In this document: piece after piece, positions 32,486 through 44,875 of the stretch
How positions within the stretch are numbered: the first letter of the stretch is position 1
How the letters are laid out: every line of letters starts with the position of its first letter
Source of the DNA: Patiria miniata
Taxonomy: Eukaryota; Echinodermata; Asteroidea; Valvatida; Asterinidae
NCBI RefSeq assembly: GCF_015706575.1
Contig: NW_024037074.1
Span: 5,518,001-5,582,000, forward strand
Reading direction: 5' to 3'
DNA: 64,000 nucleotides
The notes under the pieces: model-generated
What the model saw: only the letters and a program-made list of their open reading frames with translations
Database searches by the model: none
Told to the model about the DNA's origin: nothing
Translations under genes and position numbers: made by a program

Positions 32486-35105
32486 GCCATTCATGAGAGG
32501 AAACCCACCCAAGCCACGACTGGCATAGGGGAGGGGCTGAGGTCTCGCTTCCTGCTTTGGCATGTCTTCAGTTCGAAAATTGTGATTCTAGAACTCTGAC
32601 TTAACTATTAATGAGGAACGAAAGTGAATGCCCTTATGTCCTGTTTGGAAGGTTTAGCTATCCTACTTCGTCAGATTTCTGAATGCGCAAATGTCGACCA
32701 TTTATTTTTATTTTTTTAAGAACTTAAAAAAAAACTTGTTACATTTGTAAAAAAAAAGAAAAAAAATCACATAGTTTCATTAATTTGATGTATATAATTC
32801 CGCAAGTTACTCAGATACTAATATCTTTCTATGTTTATTGTAATTGTTAATTAATATTTACACCGGAATAAGTGTAACAAACATAATGCCCAATTGTTTT
32901 CCTTGATTTGTATCGAATGTTACTGGTACTCCAACTTTTTTAGTTAATACCATAACACTGCTATAATGTTGGTGAATACATGTATGCCAATGCCATTTAT
33001 CTCTGAGCACTCACAACTACAACTTACAGACAATTGGAATTAAGAAAGGTCGTATGCAGCGTCAGAAATAGATCTGATATTTGGGACTGATGTGTCAAAG
33101 AGGGCGCTCTTCTGTTTTATTATGAAGTTAAACAAAGGGATCATCAGCAGATATGTGTAAAGTGTAAAACTTGTTGCTTTTGCCAAAATTACCCAGTTGA
33201 TAGCTAAAAAGAGAATCACTTTGTCAATAGAGAATTTAAAGAACACAAATTAAACGGTTGTTGTTTGTATTTTTGCATAAAAAAAGTTCATGTACCTTAC
33301 GTGAACACCGAGGACAAGGGATACAAAAAAGTATTGAAAGTGCATTGTACTTCACAGATGTCGCTATTTATTGAACTGAGTGAAAGTCATTGAACTGTAA
33401 ACGCACTTTGTGTAAAATTCATTTCTCACTTTTTTTTCTAGTCACGTTGCCGCTTGCTTTCAACACTGCATGACATTGATAAAAGTTTAGGTTTTTCTAA
33501 AGTTTAGGCCTACTGGGTTTTTTTTTCGTTATTGAAAAGGTTATTTCTAATCTGAAGAGCTATTTCTATTAAGTTTTGTGTTTTTCAGGAAACTGGTTAA
33601 GCCTAGCTTGGCGTCTACTTTTGCATTTTTTGACAACAGAAACAAGTGGTTTCACTCAAAATATGACAACTTGTATTCCCAAAGGTGATCTTTGCAGCAG
33701 CATGCTTTATTTAAAAAAAAATAATGTTTTTCATTTATTTATACAATACAAACAACATTTATAAGCTATAATCAATCACAGAATACATCATTAATTAACA
33801 ATCAATGTGAATGTGCATTGTTCACAATGTACAACCCTAATAAGTTTCTTTCTGAGTAGAAATATACATTATGATTGTTTTGGATTACAGAATGAAATAT
33901 GTCAGTACTTTTTCTTTAAACTTTGCATTTACAAAAAAAAACACTTGTTCTGTGATTTTTTTACAGTCATTTTGTATCTCCCAATCTGTTTACAATGCAC
34001 AAATAAGCATGAAATATTCTTGAGATATTGGAATGAGGAAAGTGCGTGGCAGGCAAATACAAGAACTGAGTAGTTAAAAATATGATATTTATAATTTTGT
34101 AACTTGAACATGAAGTTCGATTCGTAATTTGATATAATATATAATCGTACTCTGGGTAAACACATGGTTCAGCCGTAACAAAAACGACTCTCGAGTTGCA
34201 ATATTGATTACAAAATCGAATTTTTGATCCTCCCCACCCTTCCCACACCCCACAAAGACCTCGACGCCTACCCCGGGGAAAAACCCTGGAACGATCATGC
34301 AAAGAAAAATAATACATTCCCCGTGCTATTTTAGAGTTTCATTCCCAAAAAAAATGATTACTTTTCTCAACTTTTCTAGCAAGAGTTCTTCAATTTTGAA
34401 TGAGATATCGACCGAACAAAATCGGCCAATGTTTAGTTATTGAATGATTACTTTACAATTTCGAATTATTGGCGGCCTGACAATAATTCCTGATCTTGCG
34501 GGGCAGGCTTGTTCCCGACCCACAATCAGTATCGATTATGTACGGACCGGGAGCCAGTCTGTTCGCAAAGCGGATCTGTTTGTGCCCAAAACAAAACAAA
34601 AACCTTTTTTTTCAGAGGTTTGCATACCTCCAAAAAGGAAGAAGGGAGGTTTTTTGTTGGAATTAAATATACAAGTTGAAAATGTATACTTAAATAGAAC
34701 AGAAATCGAATATGTTGAGGATCACGTGGTAGGAAACTTTTAAACTGATTATGCACAAAAACAGGTTTTGTTGCATGGAATACAGGTGTGAGTATAGCCT
34801 TTTTGACAGTCGTAAACCTCACGGTGTGTGTAGAAAGTAGTACTGTTAAAACGAAATAAAACTTTACGTAAAAACAATAATTTTGTTCAGATTTAAGTAC
34901 GGCCCTGGCACATCTATGCCCACCTCTCTCCCTCACCAGGCCCACTAATTGTGTTAAAACCATCACTGAAGCTCAATCCTTCTTTTAAAACAAAAGGTCC
35001 TTCTTTTCTTTTTTTAAAGAAGGATAAAGCTTCACTGATGATTAAGGTATTCCATACGCCTGCCAACACTGTTAGAGTTCTGAACAGCAAGGCTGAGTGA
35101 TGTCC
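32486..35105. other. Region between convergent genes
   Basis: Lies between the 3' ends of the + strand receptor and the minus-strand gene, so both 3' UTRs should be here. AT-rich, with poly-A runs at 32720-32770. The open frames seen are short and featureless. Confidence 0.45.
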
Positions 35106-36056
35106 TTAGACATATATCGGGCGCAGCTCCGAGTCATCAACCCCCATCGGGTTTTCTATGCCAGTCTCCTTATCTGGGGTCTCTTTTGCGACCAACTCAT
35201 CTTTGCCATGAGCTTGAGTTGTGTCTTCTACTAGTTTTGGGTTTTCCCCCGAATCTTGGGGAGGCATGGCATCTTCCTCGCTGTAAGATTCTGGATCTGG
35301 AACGCCCCCGTTCATCAGTTTTTCTGGGGATCCCTTGTCCTCCTTGGTGGGCGTGTCAAGTTGATTGCTCTCAGCTCTCGTGACGTCGCCATTGGACTTA
35401 GTTTCAGTGAACTCCCCTGTTTCTTGGTTGAGAATGGCATCATCCTTGCTATGAGATTCTGAAGGAACGCCCCCATTCGTCTGAATGTGTTGGCATTCCC
35501 CGTTCTCCTTGGTGGGCGTGTCGGGTCGACTGTTCTCAGCTTCTGGTACCGAATGATGAGAACTCTCTGACTTGTGTTCTTTGTTTTCTACCGATTCTTG
35601 ATCGGGGATGGCATCCTGTTTTCTCTCGGACACCGCAGGTGTTTTGTTGGGTTCACCGACACCAACATTCACGATGCGGAAGTCATCATTGTGGCCGCCT
35701 GGGGGCGTGTCCTCCTCCTCTATCTCCTCCCCCGGGTCAGGATAATGAATGCCGTGGATCGGTAGTTCCAAGCTATCGGGGTTCAGAGGGTCAAAGGTTT
35801 GTGAGTTGGTCCGGCCCAGAGAGTCTCTGGCTGCCTCCTGCTCGGCACGCTGTTTGTCGTTAATTGCCTGCAGCTCCTTGGCGATCCCCTCAGTCTTTTT
35901 CTGTTTTGAATCCCCACCCTGATTGATGTTCCTACACCAGCTGCAACAGTTGTGGTAATGCCAGGCCCGGTAGACGGTTCTAGCGATCAATAGAATCAAC
36001 AGAATGATGGCGATGCTACAGAAAATTGCCACGCCAACCCAACTCCCAGTTTCCAT
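35106..36056 (-). CDS. Single-pass membrane protein with acidic repeat tail
   Basis: A 316-residue protein read from the minus strand, not a recognised family. The ATG has AAC before it and G after; an in-frame TGA lies 27 bases upstream, so a far-upstream start within the same exon is excluded. It starts METGSW and goes directly into a membrane helix (about 6-26), then a Cys cluster (NCCSWC, 36-41) and a charged, probably helical segment (50-80). The remaining tail is acidic and low-complexity, with three degenerate units at about 148-205, 206-261 and 262-308 sharing DAI/DAM, DTPTKE and NGGVP. It ends RPIYV, which fits a class II PDZ-ligand pattern. It may be a signalling scaffold or adaptor. 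It could also be the last exon of a multi-exon gene, since CCAACAG just upstream could act as a splice acceptor. Confidence 0.8.
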   Translation of the reverse strand: METGSWVGVAIFCSIAIILLILLIARTVYRAWHYHNCCSWCRNINQGGDSKQKKTEGIAKELQAINDKQRAEQEAARDSLGRTNSQTFDPLNPDSLELPIHGIHYPDPGEEIEEEDTPPGGHNDDFRIVNVGVGEPNKTPAVSERKQDAIPDQESVENKEHKSESSHHSVPEAENSRPDTPTKENGECQHIQTNGGVPSESHSKDDAILNQETGEFTETKSNGDVTRAESNQLDTPTKEDKGSPEKLMNGGVPDPESYSEEDAMPPQDSGENPKLVEDTTQAHGKDELVAKETPDKETGIENPMGVDDSELRPIYV

Positions 36057-38920
36057 GTTAATAACACTGTTGGTATATAATCAGTCTGTTAAAGTTGCAA
36101 ACTCTCAAGATAATCGAATTCAGTACCTCGATCATCAACTTGCAATTACTGTGAAAAACATCTGTCTCCGTTTGTACTAGTTGTTTTTCTGTATTGTGAC
36201 CGTGGACACTTGTCTGTCGCCTTCATCTGATCCAAAGTGCAAATCGAAATTATCTCGATTGCGAAATCTGAAGAAAATCCCCAACATCCGCTGCTGGGAT
36301 TTTCGCAATCCTTTGAGCTGGGAGCACTGTGTACCGGCACCTGTGTTTAAAAACACAACAAAAGATAACACGAATCAACAGCTGATTTTTTCCGTCTGTG
36401 TATTTGGAAATTATTGTACTTATAAAGGACAGTAAATTTGAAGCGTTTTTATCCATACACAGCCAAGTACAGTGACACCTGTCCGAAAATTTGGGACTCT
36501 CAATTCTGTGAATGAGAGTCCCAAAACTTTAAGGTACTGAAGACATACAATACAAGAAAATAGACTGGCACCTGAAACAACCAGTCCAACAGCTCTTCAG
36601 TACTGCATCAATCAATTGTCAGCTGACTTTGCAAAAGAAATATCTCGGGATGTCGGGTACTAGGTCACTATTTCTACACACTTCTCCATAGTCAGGCACC
36701 TGACTAATGACAATGAATGAAGAAGCCAGTCTTGTCAAACAGGTGGACCATGGATGGACATGCAGAAGTCTAGTATTTAGCCTCATTTTGAAATCACTTG
36801 ACTTCCCTCTCTTGTGCGAGCCACTGTCAAATATTGAAGAAAAGTCTCCTTTAAAAACTGAATTGAGTTTAAACTTGGTTTGTGAAATACCGAGGAACTT
36901 TTCTTCGCCCAATGACAGTTTTGGAAAAATTTGCACGCTAAATAGTTAACCACAAGTGGAACATAAGAAGTGGGGTTTAATTAATGATCACAGGTGGATT
37001 ATAGAAATTGACCGTTTCCAGAATCCAGATTTGAACCTACGGCCTCTGGTTGTTTAATTCCTTCTGCTGTCAAACACTCTTGACTAGATACTAAATAGAA
37101 TCCCTTCCTTTTGGTGAGGTCAATGATAAGAGCAATTATTTATCTACAAAGACGTGATGTTATACCTTTGGCTGGGTAAACCAAATCCGCCTATTTACTC
37201 AATCAACCACGCCCTCCCCAATCAGCAAGGACTCACAGCTCCAGTTGTTGACTATAATAATATCCTCCGTCGTTTTTCAGCATTCGCTGGCATGGAGTCA
37301 TTGGTGTGTTAATTTGCAGACGTCTTACGTTCCATGTTAGCACCCACCTGCTGCGGCTGGTCTAAAGTTGCTTTTGGCACTCTTTCTTTTGTCGAAGTCT
37401 TTTCTCTTGTGTTGCTACAGTGGTTTACATGACGGTGCATGTTCAGTTTTTATTGGCATGAACTAGCACGAAGTGTGTACAGCTACAGGTCACAGAGGGC
37501 TAGGGGTGTCAACGACGTCCACTTCAAACAAATCCTCAAAGTGTCAGTTGTGTACATAATCGTGGCTCCAGGTCAACACAAAATACAAACACTACGATTC
37601 GTGTATAAGGACCATCCCCGCAATGTGTAGAGTACACGTACAGGTTTGTAGTCGGATTTCATAAGTCATTTTCGGCGATGAGATTCAAGAATTTGAAGAA
37701 AAGTTCATTCACAACTTGAACTCCTTCAATGTTGCTGGAACTTGCCAAAAACATTCAGGTATTACCTGTTCTTGTACGTCTAGAATCAAGACGTGTAGTG
37801 TTACAACTTATAATGCTCTTTACATCAGGAAGTACTTCCTCATTTCACAACTGCGTCGCCATGTATCGTGGTTGGTTGGATATTGATCATTATGTATGCA
37901 GCCTAAAGGTACACTACGAACACAGCTTTTGAAACGTTTTATGGAGGTTCAGTCGGCCATGACAGAAAGGAGGTCAACAGTTAGACTTGTAAAAGTCTGT
38001 TCTGGTCATTTTTTCACTATAGTTAAAATGCAAAACAAATGTAAAATGTAAAACAAATTGTAACAAAACGGAGAAACAAAACTGTAAAGTGTCAAATCAA
38101 ATCTGTTCACATTGTGACGGATTTGAAAGCATGATTTTAAAGCACCCATCATATTAAGAACAACCACGAAAAAAAAGGTCATGGGCCATAGTACATGTAC
38201 ATAAGGTAATAGCAATAGTACATCATTGTACATCATCACTCTATCTCGCCCCATAAAATGACTATAAGATGACTATACACAATTCTCATCTAGGCCTACA
38301 TGATAAGATATATTCATGGTTTTATGAGAATGATATTATTAAATTTCTGTATAAACGCGATAAATAACTTATGCACTCTGTTTCTGACATGTCAATGATT
38401 CAGTTTTAAATAATGTAGGCTAGACTAATGTTTTGTATAACTTGGAGGAAGTAGCACATGGAAATGTGTTTTGTACGATGTAAATTTTCTGTTTGCGGCT
38501 GTCATTGTGTTTGTTAGGCACACAGCCAACTTTCTTTCCAAAGGGGATAAAAATAGAAGGAATTGAAAGGCGGGGGGGGGGGTGTTACCGACTATTTTCT
38601 CTGTTGGGGAAACGTATTATCCTATTTGAGATTTTGCAGACACAATAGCTCTCCTTAGGCCAATTGCGATAGCCATGCGTACATGTCCTTAAAAAAGACT
38701 TTAGCTAACCCCCAAAAACCTAAATTCACTATTAAAAAAAAATAATTTTTCGGATTGTTTTAAATTCATTTTTAAACAAATTGCCTCCAAGGATGTCACC
38801 GTTTATATAAAACCAAACTGTTTAACTGTTTAGTAATTAAGATTGAATGTAAAGTACGCAGTCACCCATAATCTCCCATAATCGTTATTCAGTGTACTAC
38901 CAACATGTTTACAATAATTA
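36057..38920. other. Intergenic region upstream of minus-strand gene
   Basis: No gene supported; I looked for an Ig exon on the minus strand that could join the 35106-36056 coding region and found none. Contains a 13-bp-stem hairpin at 36490-36525 and a poly-G run at 38572-38583. Confidence 0.45.
36490..36525. repeat. Short perfect hairpin
   Basis: TTTGGGACTCTCA and its exact reverse complement TGAGAGTCCCAAA are separated by 10 bases. Possibly the core of a decayed inverted-repeat element. Confidence 0.8.
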
Positions 38921-38928
38921 CCATAGTG

Positions 38929-39308
38929 CAGCAGCGTATCCAGCTTTTGATGCCAGGGGGGCAACCGCACATCTGCGCCGAAATGTAGACATGTTTTTTT
39001 CTCCTGACACTTGCCCTCCGTAAAATCAAAAAGCGGGGGAGGGGGGGGGGGGCTGGTACCCATCTTCCAAATGGGGGCACTCTTCAAATCTTACCATTAT
39101 TATGTATACTATATTATTATATGGACAATTTCACGGCGCATGGTAATGGTTGTTGAGCGGGTTTTCTTTGGTGGGATTGATGTCAGAAGAACTCTATAAA
39201 CACTTCAAATCATTGCTGACAAAAAAAATTGTCAAAAAAATCCGCCGGGGGGGGGGGGGGGGGGCAAAGTTCCCCCCTCCCCACACACACACACTGGATA
39301 CGCCACTG
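38929..39308. mobile_element. hAT-like MITE
   Basis: Left end CAGCAGCGTATCCAG; right end CTGGATACGCCACTG (reverse complement CAGTGGCGTATCCAG). A perfect 8-bp duplication CCATAGTG lies at 38921-38928 and 39309-39316. The 380-bp body has long poly-G tracts and a short CA repeat. Confidence 0.88.
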
Positions 39309-39316
39309 CCATAGTG

Positions 39317-40758
39317 GTGCACCGATTTGGCTGGGGAGGGGGGGGGGGCTAAAAATATATATATAATTTTAAAAGTTGAAATTTTTTGAAAAATTTTGGC
39401 CGCAGGAAAAAAATGGGTTTTTTTTCGGGGGGTACTATTTTGACGTTGGTGGCACCACTTAATCCCTATTATACTACTCGAAAATAGGCCACATACATAT
39501 CACCAAGGTCAAATCGTGGGACTAGAAAAAAATACCCCCCCAAAAACAAACATATTGACAACCTCTTGGGGGGCTCAAGCCCCCCCCCCCCTTGGGTGCG
39601 CCACTGAACTACTATATTTACAAACATGTGGAAGGAACGGAGCATTTCTTACATTCTGTACCCGAGTGAAAGTTTGTGTCGCGTAAACAAGTGTGAAATG
39701 GTCAGTAAGCAATGTTATAGTTTATCACACCCGGTTTGGGGAGCGCTATCTTCATGAGCAATCTCTTGTTTTTCTAAAGGCGCATTGGAGCGATCTCCAC
39801 GGTCTTTGAATTGGAAAACACCTGGTTTTCGTAAAGGCGCCTTCTCATTGGTCAGTTTTGTGGCCGGCGCGTGCCGCAGTGTCATTGCACCCCGATCCGA
39901 GAGAGCGCGTTTTGTTTAAAAGTATGCGCCTTTTGTTCACTATAATCTCTAGTCTCTGTACAAAAACGCCGTTTAGTACATTCAATGATGGCCGCTATAG
40001 TGCTTGTGAATGCTCTGTCTTTTGCAGTTGTCTGAGTGAGTTTCAGGAAAAGGCAACAACTTCCGAGGAACACATGAAAATGACCTATTTCTAGAACTCT
40101 TATTAAGAAATGTCAACGATATAATTATGCTTGACGACTTGCCGACTTGCCGACTTTGATTGGAACTTTTAGTTTGAGTCGAAAGACTTAGGCCGAACAG
40201 AACTTGATCCAAACTGGTCAAACCTCGCGATGCGGGACTTCAGCACAGGCCTAACGAGCTACAAGAATCCTTCTCAAAGGAGGAGAACTTGTTCATGGAC
40301 TCTTAACTCGATGACTGACCTTGTACTTCTACATTTTGACCTTCGTTTTGACCACATCATTTGCCATTAAACTTCATCGATAGCGTTTGGACAGACAGAG
40401 TGTGCGAGTGGATTATAGTCTGTACCAATGGATGTTCTGCCTATGCTATGCTTAAAGTTTCAAGACCGATGTTTGCAACGTTGAAGAACGATGAGTATTG
40501 CAAGTTTTAAGAGGCCGAAGGAGCTAAGAAGTCAACATTAACGGTAGGTGTCAACCATTGTTATATTTTACCGTAGATACGTGCATTATGAGTCTAGAAT
40601 CTAGAGATGAAATAACTGGAAAGGGAAACGTGATGTGACGTATTTGATAACGTCATTTTTTGTTTGATGACGTCATGTTTTGTTTTGTGATTCCATTTAT
40701 TTATATATTTATTTATTTAGTGAGGGCTACTCTGCGTTCTTGCACTTTATTAGTTTTA
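39317..40758. other. Intergenic region with further G/C-rich repeat debris
   Basis: 39310-39596 runs from GTGGTGCACCGATTTGGC to CTTGGGTGCGCCACTG and looks like a further hAT-like element placed directly against the one before it, but no 8-bp duplication is visible. The rest has no gene. Confidence 0.4.
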
Positions 40759-41228
40759 CAGGGTGGTGCAAAAAGAGGGAAATCCCCTTTTTACAGGAAT
40801 TTAACCTACTTATAACTTATTTGAACTGGTTTTTTTTCATAATGTAGTGAAGTATAGCTTTTCAACCGTACGTGGTAAAACAAAATTAAATTGCAAGAAT
40901 AATGTTATCATGCTAATTTGAATACAAGTCACCAAAATCACTGTTGTCCACGTGTAAGTCTAGTGTAGTGTTTTTTTGTCTTCAAATCAGGGTACGGGGC
41001 TTAGTCAAGTGGAAGGAAAGCCGTCCGTGAACAAACAGGTTTGGCACACGAAATGTTGAAACTACCATATCTCAGAGACAAAAATAATATGCAATTGCAA
41101 TCAATTTTTCGTCACTTATGTTTTAAGATCAATATTTTAATACCATTAAATAGATTCTTGGAAAAATGCTCAACAAATAGGTGAAAATTTCTGTCAAAAG
41201 TGGGTTTCCTTCTTTTTACACCACCCTG
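40759..41228. mobile_element. Inverted-repeat MITE with CAGGGTGGTG termini
   Basis: Left CAGGGTGGTGCAAAAAGAGG; right, reverse complemented, CAGGGTGGTGTAAAAAGAAGG. TA precedes the left end; TT follows the right. A 470-bp non-coding element, probably Tc1/mariner-like, with an imperfect right target site. Confidence 0.65.
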
Positions 41229-44200
41229 TTGTCTTTCCAAAAAAAAAATAATACCATCGAAGTTAATTCGCTTCTAATTCCGTCCAACCTCTGAAGACAT
41301 CAATTCTGTGGTCACGACATTACGGCTTTCGTGTCCTGTAGGCTGTAAATCCGTATACAATTCATTTTCAAGAAAATGAAGTTCACAAGAAAATGAAGGG
41401 AACAAATCACCAGTTTATAATGTATGCCTGAGGCGAAGTTAGATGGCAATGCTTTTGTATCACTATAGGATAGGCATAATTATGAGTAAATCAACCAACG
41501 AGATTCTGATTTTATTTTATTTTTCGTCTGTCTTTAAAATCTATTGCATAATGCACAGATTAGTTTGATACCATGAGGAACTCGTAATTATTTAAAATAT
41601 CCGCGGGTGCCCAGCCCTTCTGACCATACTATACTATGCACATCCACGTACTGCTAATTACATCACAGCAAATTAATTTCTGGGACAACTTCATATATTC
41701 CATCCGTCATTAGGACACAGGGACCATCCCAATATTTACCAAAGTCCGTATACTTTGCTATATGTATGCACTGCCATTAAAATAGCTACTCTGAAATTGT
41801 GGAATTTGTGGATCTTGCAATTAACGTCTGTCAATAAAGTCGAAGCATAAAAGCTAAATATCCGTTGAAAGTCTTTTCAGTATAGGTAAACAAAACATTA
41901 TGGAAGGCAAATATTTAAAGCGCATTTTAAATTAATGTTTGTTGACGTTCGTAACAATGGTTGACCGATTACAGTGGGAAAGAGAATCAAAAAGCTGAAA
42001 ATAGGAAAGAAAAATACTGAACAATGTACTGTTTTATTTTAAATTACAAATAGGAAATTAGCACCCAACGGAACAAAATGAAATGAGAAAATTACAGGAA
42101 CTTGTATTTTCCAATAATTATCTAAAGTAGGATGGCATAGGTTGTACTTTTATTGGGCTTTTATATTACAAAATATAATTTTGTAATACAGTTTGGTAGC
42201 AGCATGTAGCATGTGGTCTCATCAATATTCGTGCAGTGCCCTATCGAACTAATTTAATTTCTCCGCAATTGCTTCTTGACGGGCAAGAAATTACCACCGT
42301 CTGCCAAGCTGCCGATTGTTTTGGTGAAGAAAAAAAAGGCGCCAGTTGCTAGGCGCGATGAGTAAACCCTCCTTTGTCACGTTCGCGCGCAAATCCCCAC
42401 ACTTGACCCATCTTTTAATGAGGAAAATTGAAATCATTGGTGAAAACCTTTCAGATTGCTTGAGAGACCGGGCGTTTTCCGGCAGAATCGCCAGGGGCAG
42501 TCGGGCTAAGGAAGAGCTGTTCCCCTAAGTTAAAAAAAAAGGCCGTATGTGGACGGGGAGAAACCGCGGGAAAAGTTATGAATATGCTAATCTTTTTTGT
42601 AGTCAGGCAAGAGTGTGTATAGATGTCGAATCTTTCAGGTCATCGATCTGCCACTGTTTATACTGCCTGTCGATTGTGTTGTAATGTAATGCAACTTGCT
42701 GTGTTATTTTTGTGACAAATCTTGCTCGCCGTTCATGTATAATTTTACACGTCGTCAAGGGATAATTAATCGATGGCGGGCCAGATTTGAATTTCGGGAC
42801 GTTTGCTTTTGCCCCAAGCGACGTTTCCACTCTTTACTGAACCCTTCTTGGTAATTTCCTTTTCCCGGATGGTGATGCATGAACCAAAATGTAACTGCTG
42901 GTTCGGTTACTGCGAAAGGGAACAATTTTTTTTGTCTTGTTATCATGATCGATTCGTACAGTCAGATTTTAAATTTGGAAGTCTGATTTCACCGTCAGGG
43001 CTGTATGTGTTATTGCAAGAGTGCCTTTTTTTAATAACCACTCCTGGTCAAAATGCACCGATGTGACAGTATTTTAAAATGATCTGCTTGGAACCTGCAT
43101 GCATGCCCATCACCTCTATGTGACCAATTTTTGATTAAATATTCCTGAATGGCCACATCTCGGTCATTTTCATCTGCTGCATTCTGAGCGCGTCTCAGAA
43201 AAAAAAACATTTCAATGTTGCAGATTACTCAGGTGGTCAAATTGATGTCAGCCATGATTAATGTCTCCAACGATTGCTTATTTGTAGTATTTTTCTAATA
43301 AATGTACTGTATATATATGTTTCCGTCTTACTGGTCTTACTGGAGTATTTTATTTTCCGCTTTCCTGAATCGCAGGAATAATCACCGTGCGGATTTGTGC
43401 ATTCTTTGATAGGGGTTTCATCTGACTGAAAGGATTTTTTTTTAATACATATACATGTATATATGTTTCAGTGTATTACGGTCCATGTAAGGGTATATTC
43501 TACCCGTCATTTCTTGTACTCGTGGCCGGGTTTATGCAATATTGCCGGGGTATTACTCAAAACAAAACCTTGATTAAATTGTTTTGTAGAAATGAGTAAT
43601 GTAGGTATGTTTTTTCCTTGGGGGGGGGGGGAGCAAGCGTCTTGAGCTGATTTTGTTTTGTTTTGTAATTTCACATTACAGTGGACAATCAATATATAAT
43701 ATTTCGATCGTGCGTGTATAAATTATTTGGAAACCTTGGTGGCAATTTAACCATTGTATTATCTCTTTTCTGATTTTCAATTTTTTAAAATAATGTTGGT
43801 CTTGTAATTTCTAATAACTTGTATCAAATGCATAACTGGTGGCTATGGTACCTCCAATCATATTATTATTTCAAGTCATGCAGCCCATAACGCAGTGAAT
43901 TCGTGCATTACGCCATTAGGAACCTAGTCTTCGTTATAAAAAAAAAACAATAAAAAAGGTTTTTATCCTATCTAGATGAACTAGTGGATCAGTGAATGGA
44001 CCAAATTAACATCCAGTATAGTTTTCTCGAAATATTGCCTAATGTCGTGCGTTATGTTTGAGCACAGAGCTATAGGACCTATACCTGGATGGTTTGGGCT
44101 TATTTCTCCTCTAATCAAATCACCGCTGCAGCCACTGAGGCAATCAGTCAGTCGTGGGCCCCGCCCATTTCATTAATCATGACATCAACCAATCAATCAG

Positions 44201-44389
44201 CAAACACACTACCCTCCCGGCTTCTCCAATTATCCTCATTTAGTCACAGCGTTTGCGGAGTAACCTTGGCAATGCATCCAACCTTCGTGGATAGTGGACC
44301 TTTTGGTTTTCCTTTATTTATTGTGGCTGATGACAAGATCTGTGTCTTTTTAGGTATTGACCTATTTTTTAAGTGCCTTGAATATACTT
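41229..44389. other. Intergenic AT-rich region
   Basis: No gene supported. A poly-G run is present at 43621-43631 and TATATACATGTATATA-type simple sequence near 43445-43465. Confidence 0.4.
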
Positions 44390-44875
44390 CAAGGTAATGT
44401 ACAACATTGCTTTTTGCTATGATTTTCAGAAATTGATGGATTTGGGGTTAGTATTTCATAGCAAATATTGTTATATTGACCTATTTAACGTTTTGTGTTC
44501 AAAGATGCTGGAAAACCAAGGGAAAAAATGTTGTTCTTGTAGTCTGGTTCCCTGACCCTTATACTTCAGATGAAACGAAGCAATTTATAGATGTCGGGGA
44601 ACTGTCAGGTGAGGGAACCAGACTAGCTGGCTTGCACCCGTTCACGGATGTGTAACTATTGCAACTAAATGTGGACTAACTAAATTTGAAGAAAAAAAAT
44701 CAGGTTTTCTTTCAACGAGAGTCGGCCAATACAAATATTCCACTTTTTTTTAAAATGACAGCACACCAGCTGCCATTCACAGGATGCTTGACACCATAAT
44801 ATTCACTTACAATGAAGTATTAAAGGTAGAATTTTGCAGTATTTTTTTTTTGCTTGCAAATGTTGCATATTGCAG
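44390..44875 (-). mobile_element. TTAA-type element, diverged inverted copy
   Basis: AATGTACAACATTGC at the left, TAGTCTGGTTCCCTGACCC in the middle and TGCTTGCAAATGTTGCATA at the right match the 21344 family in reverse orientation. It shares the additional inverted GGGAACCAGACTAGCTGG block with the copy at 25190, so these two form a subfamily. TTAA borders are not preserved. Confidence 0.65.
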
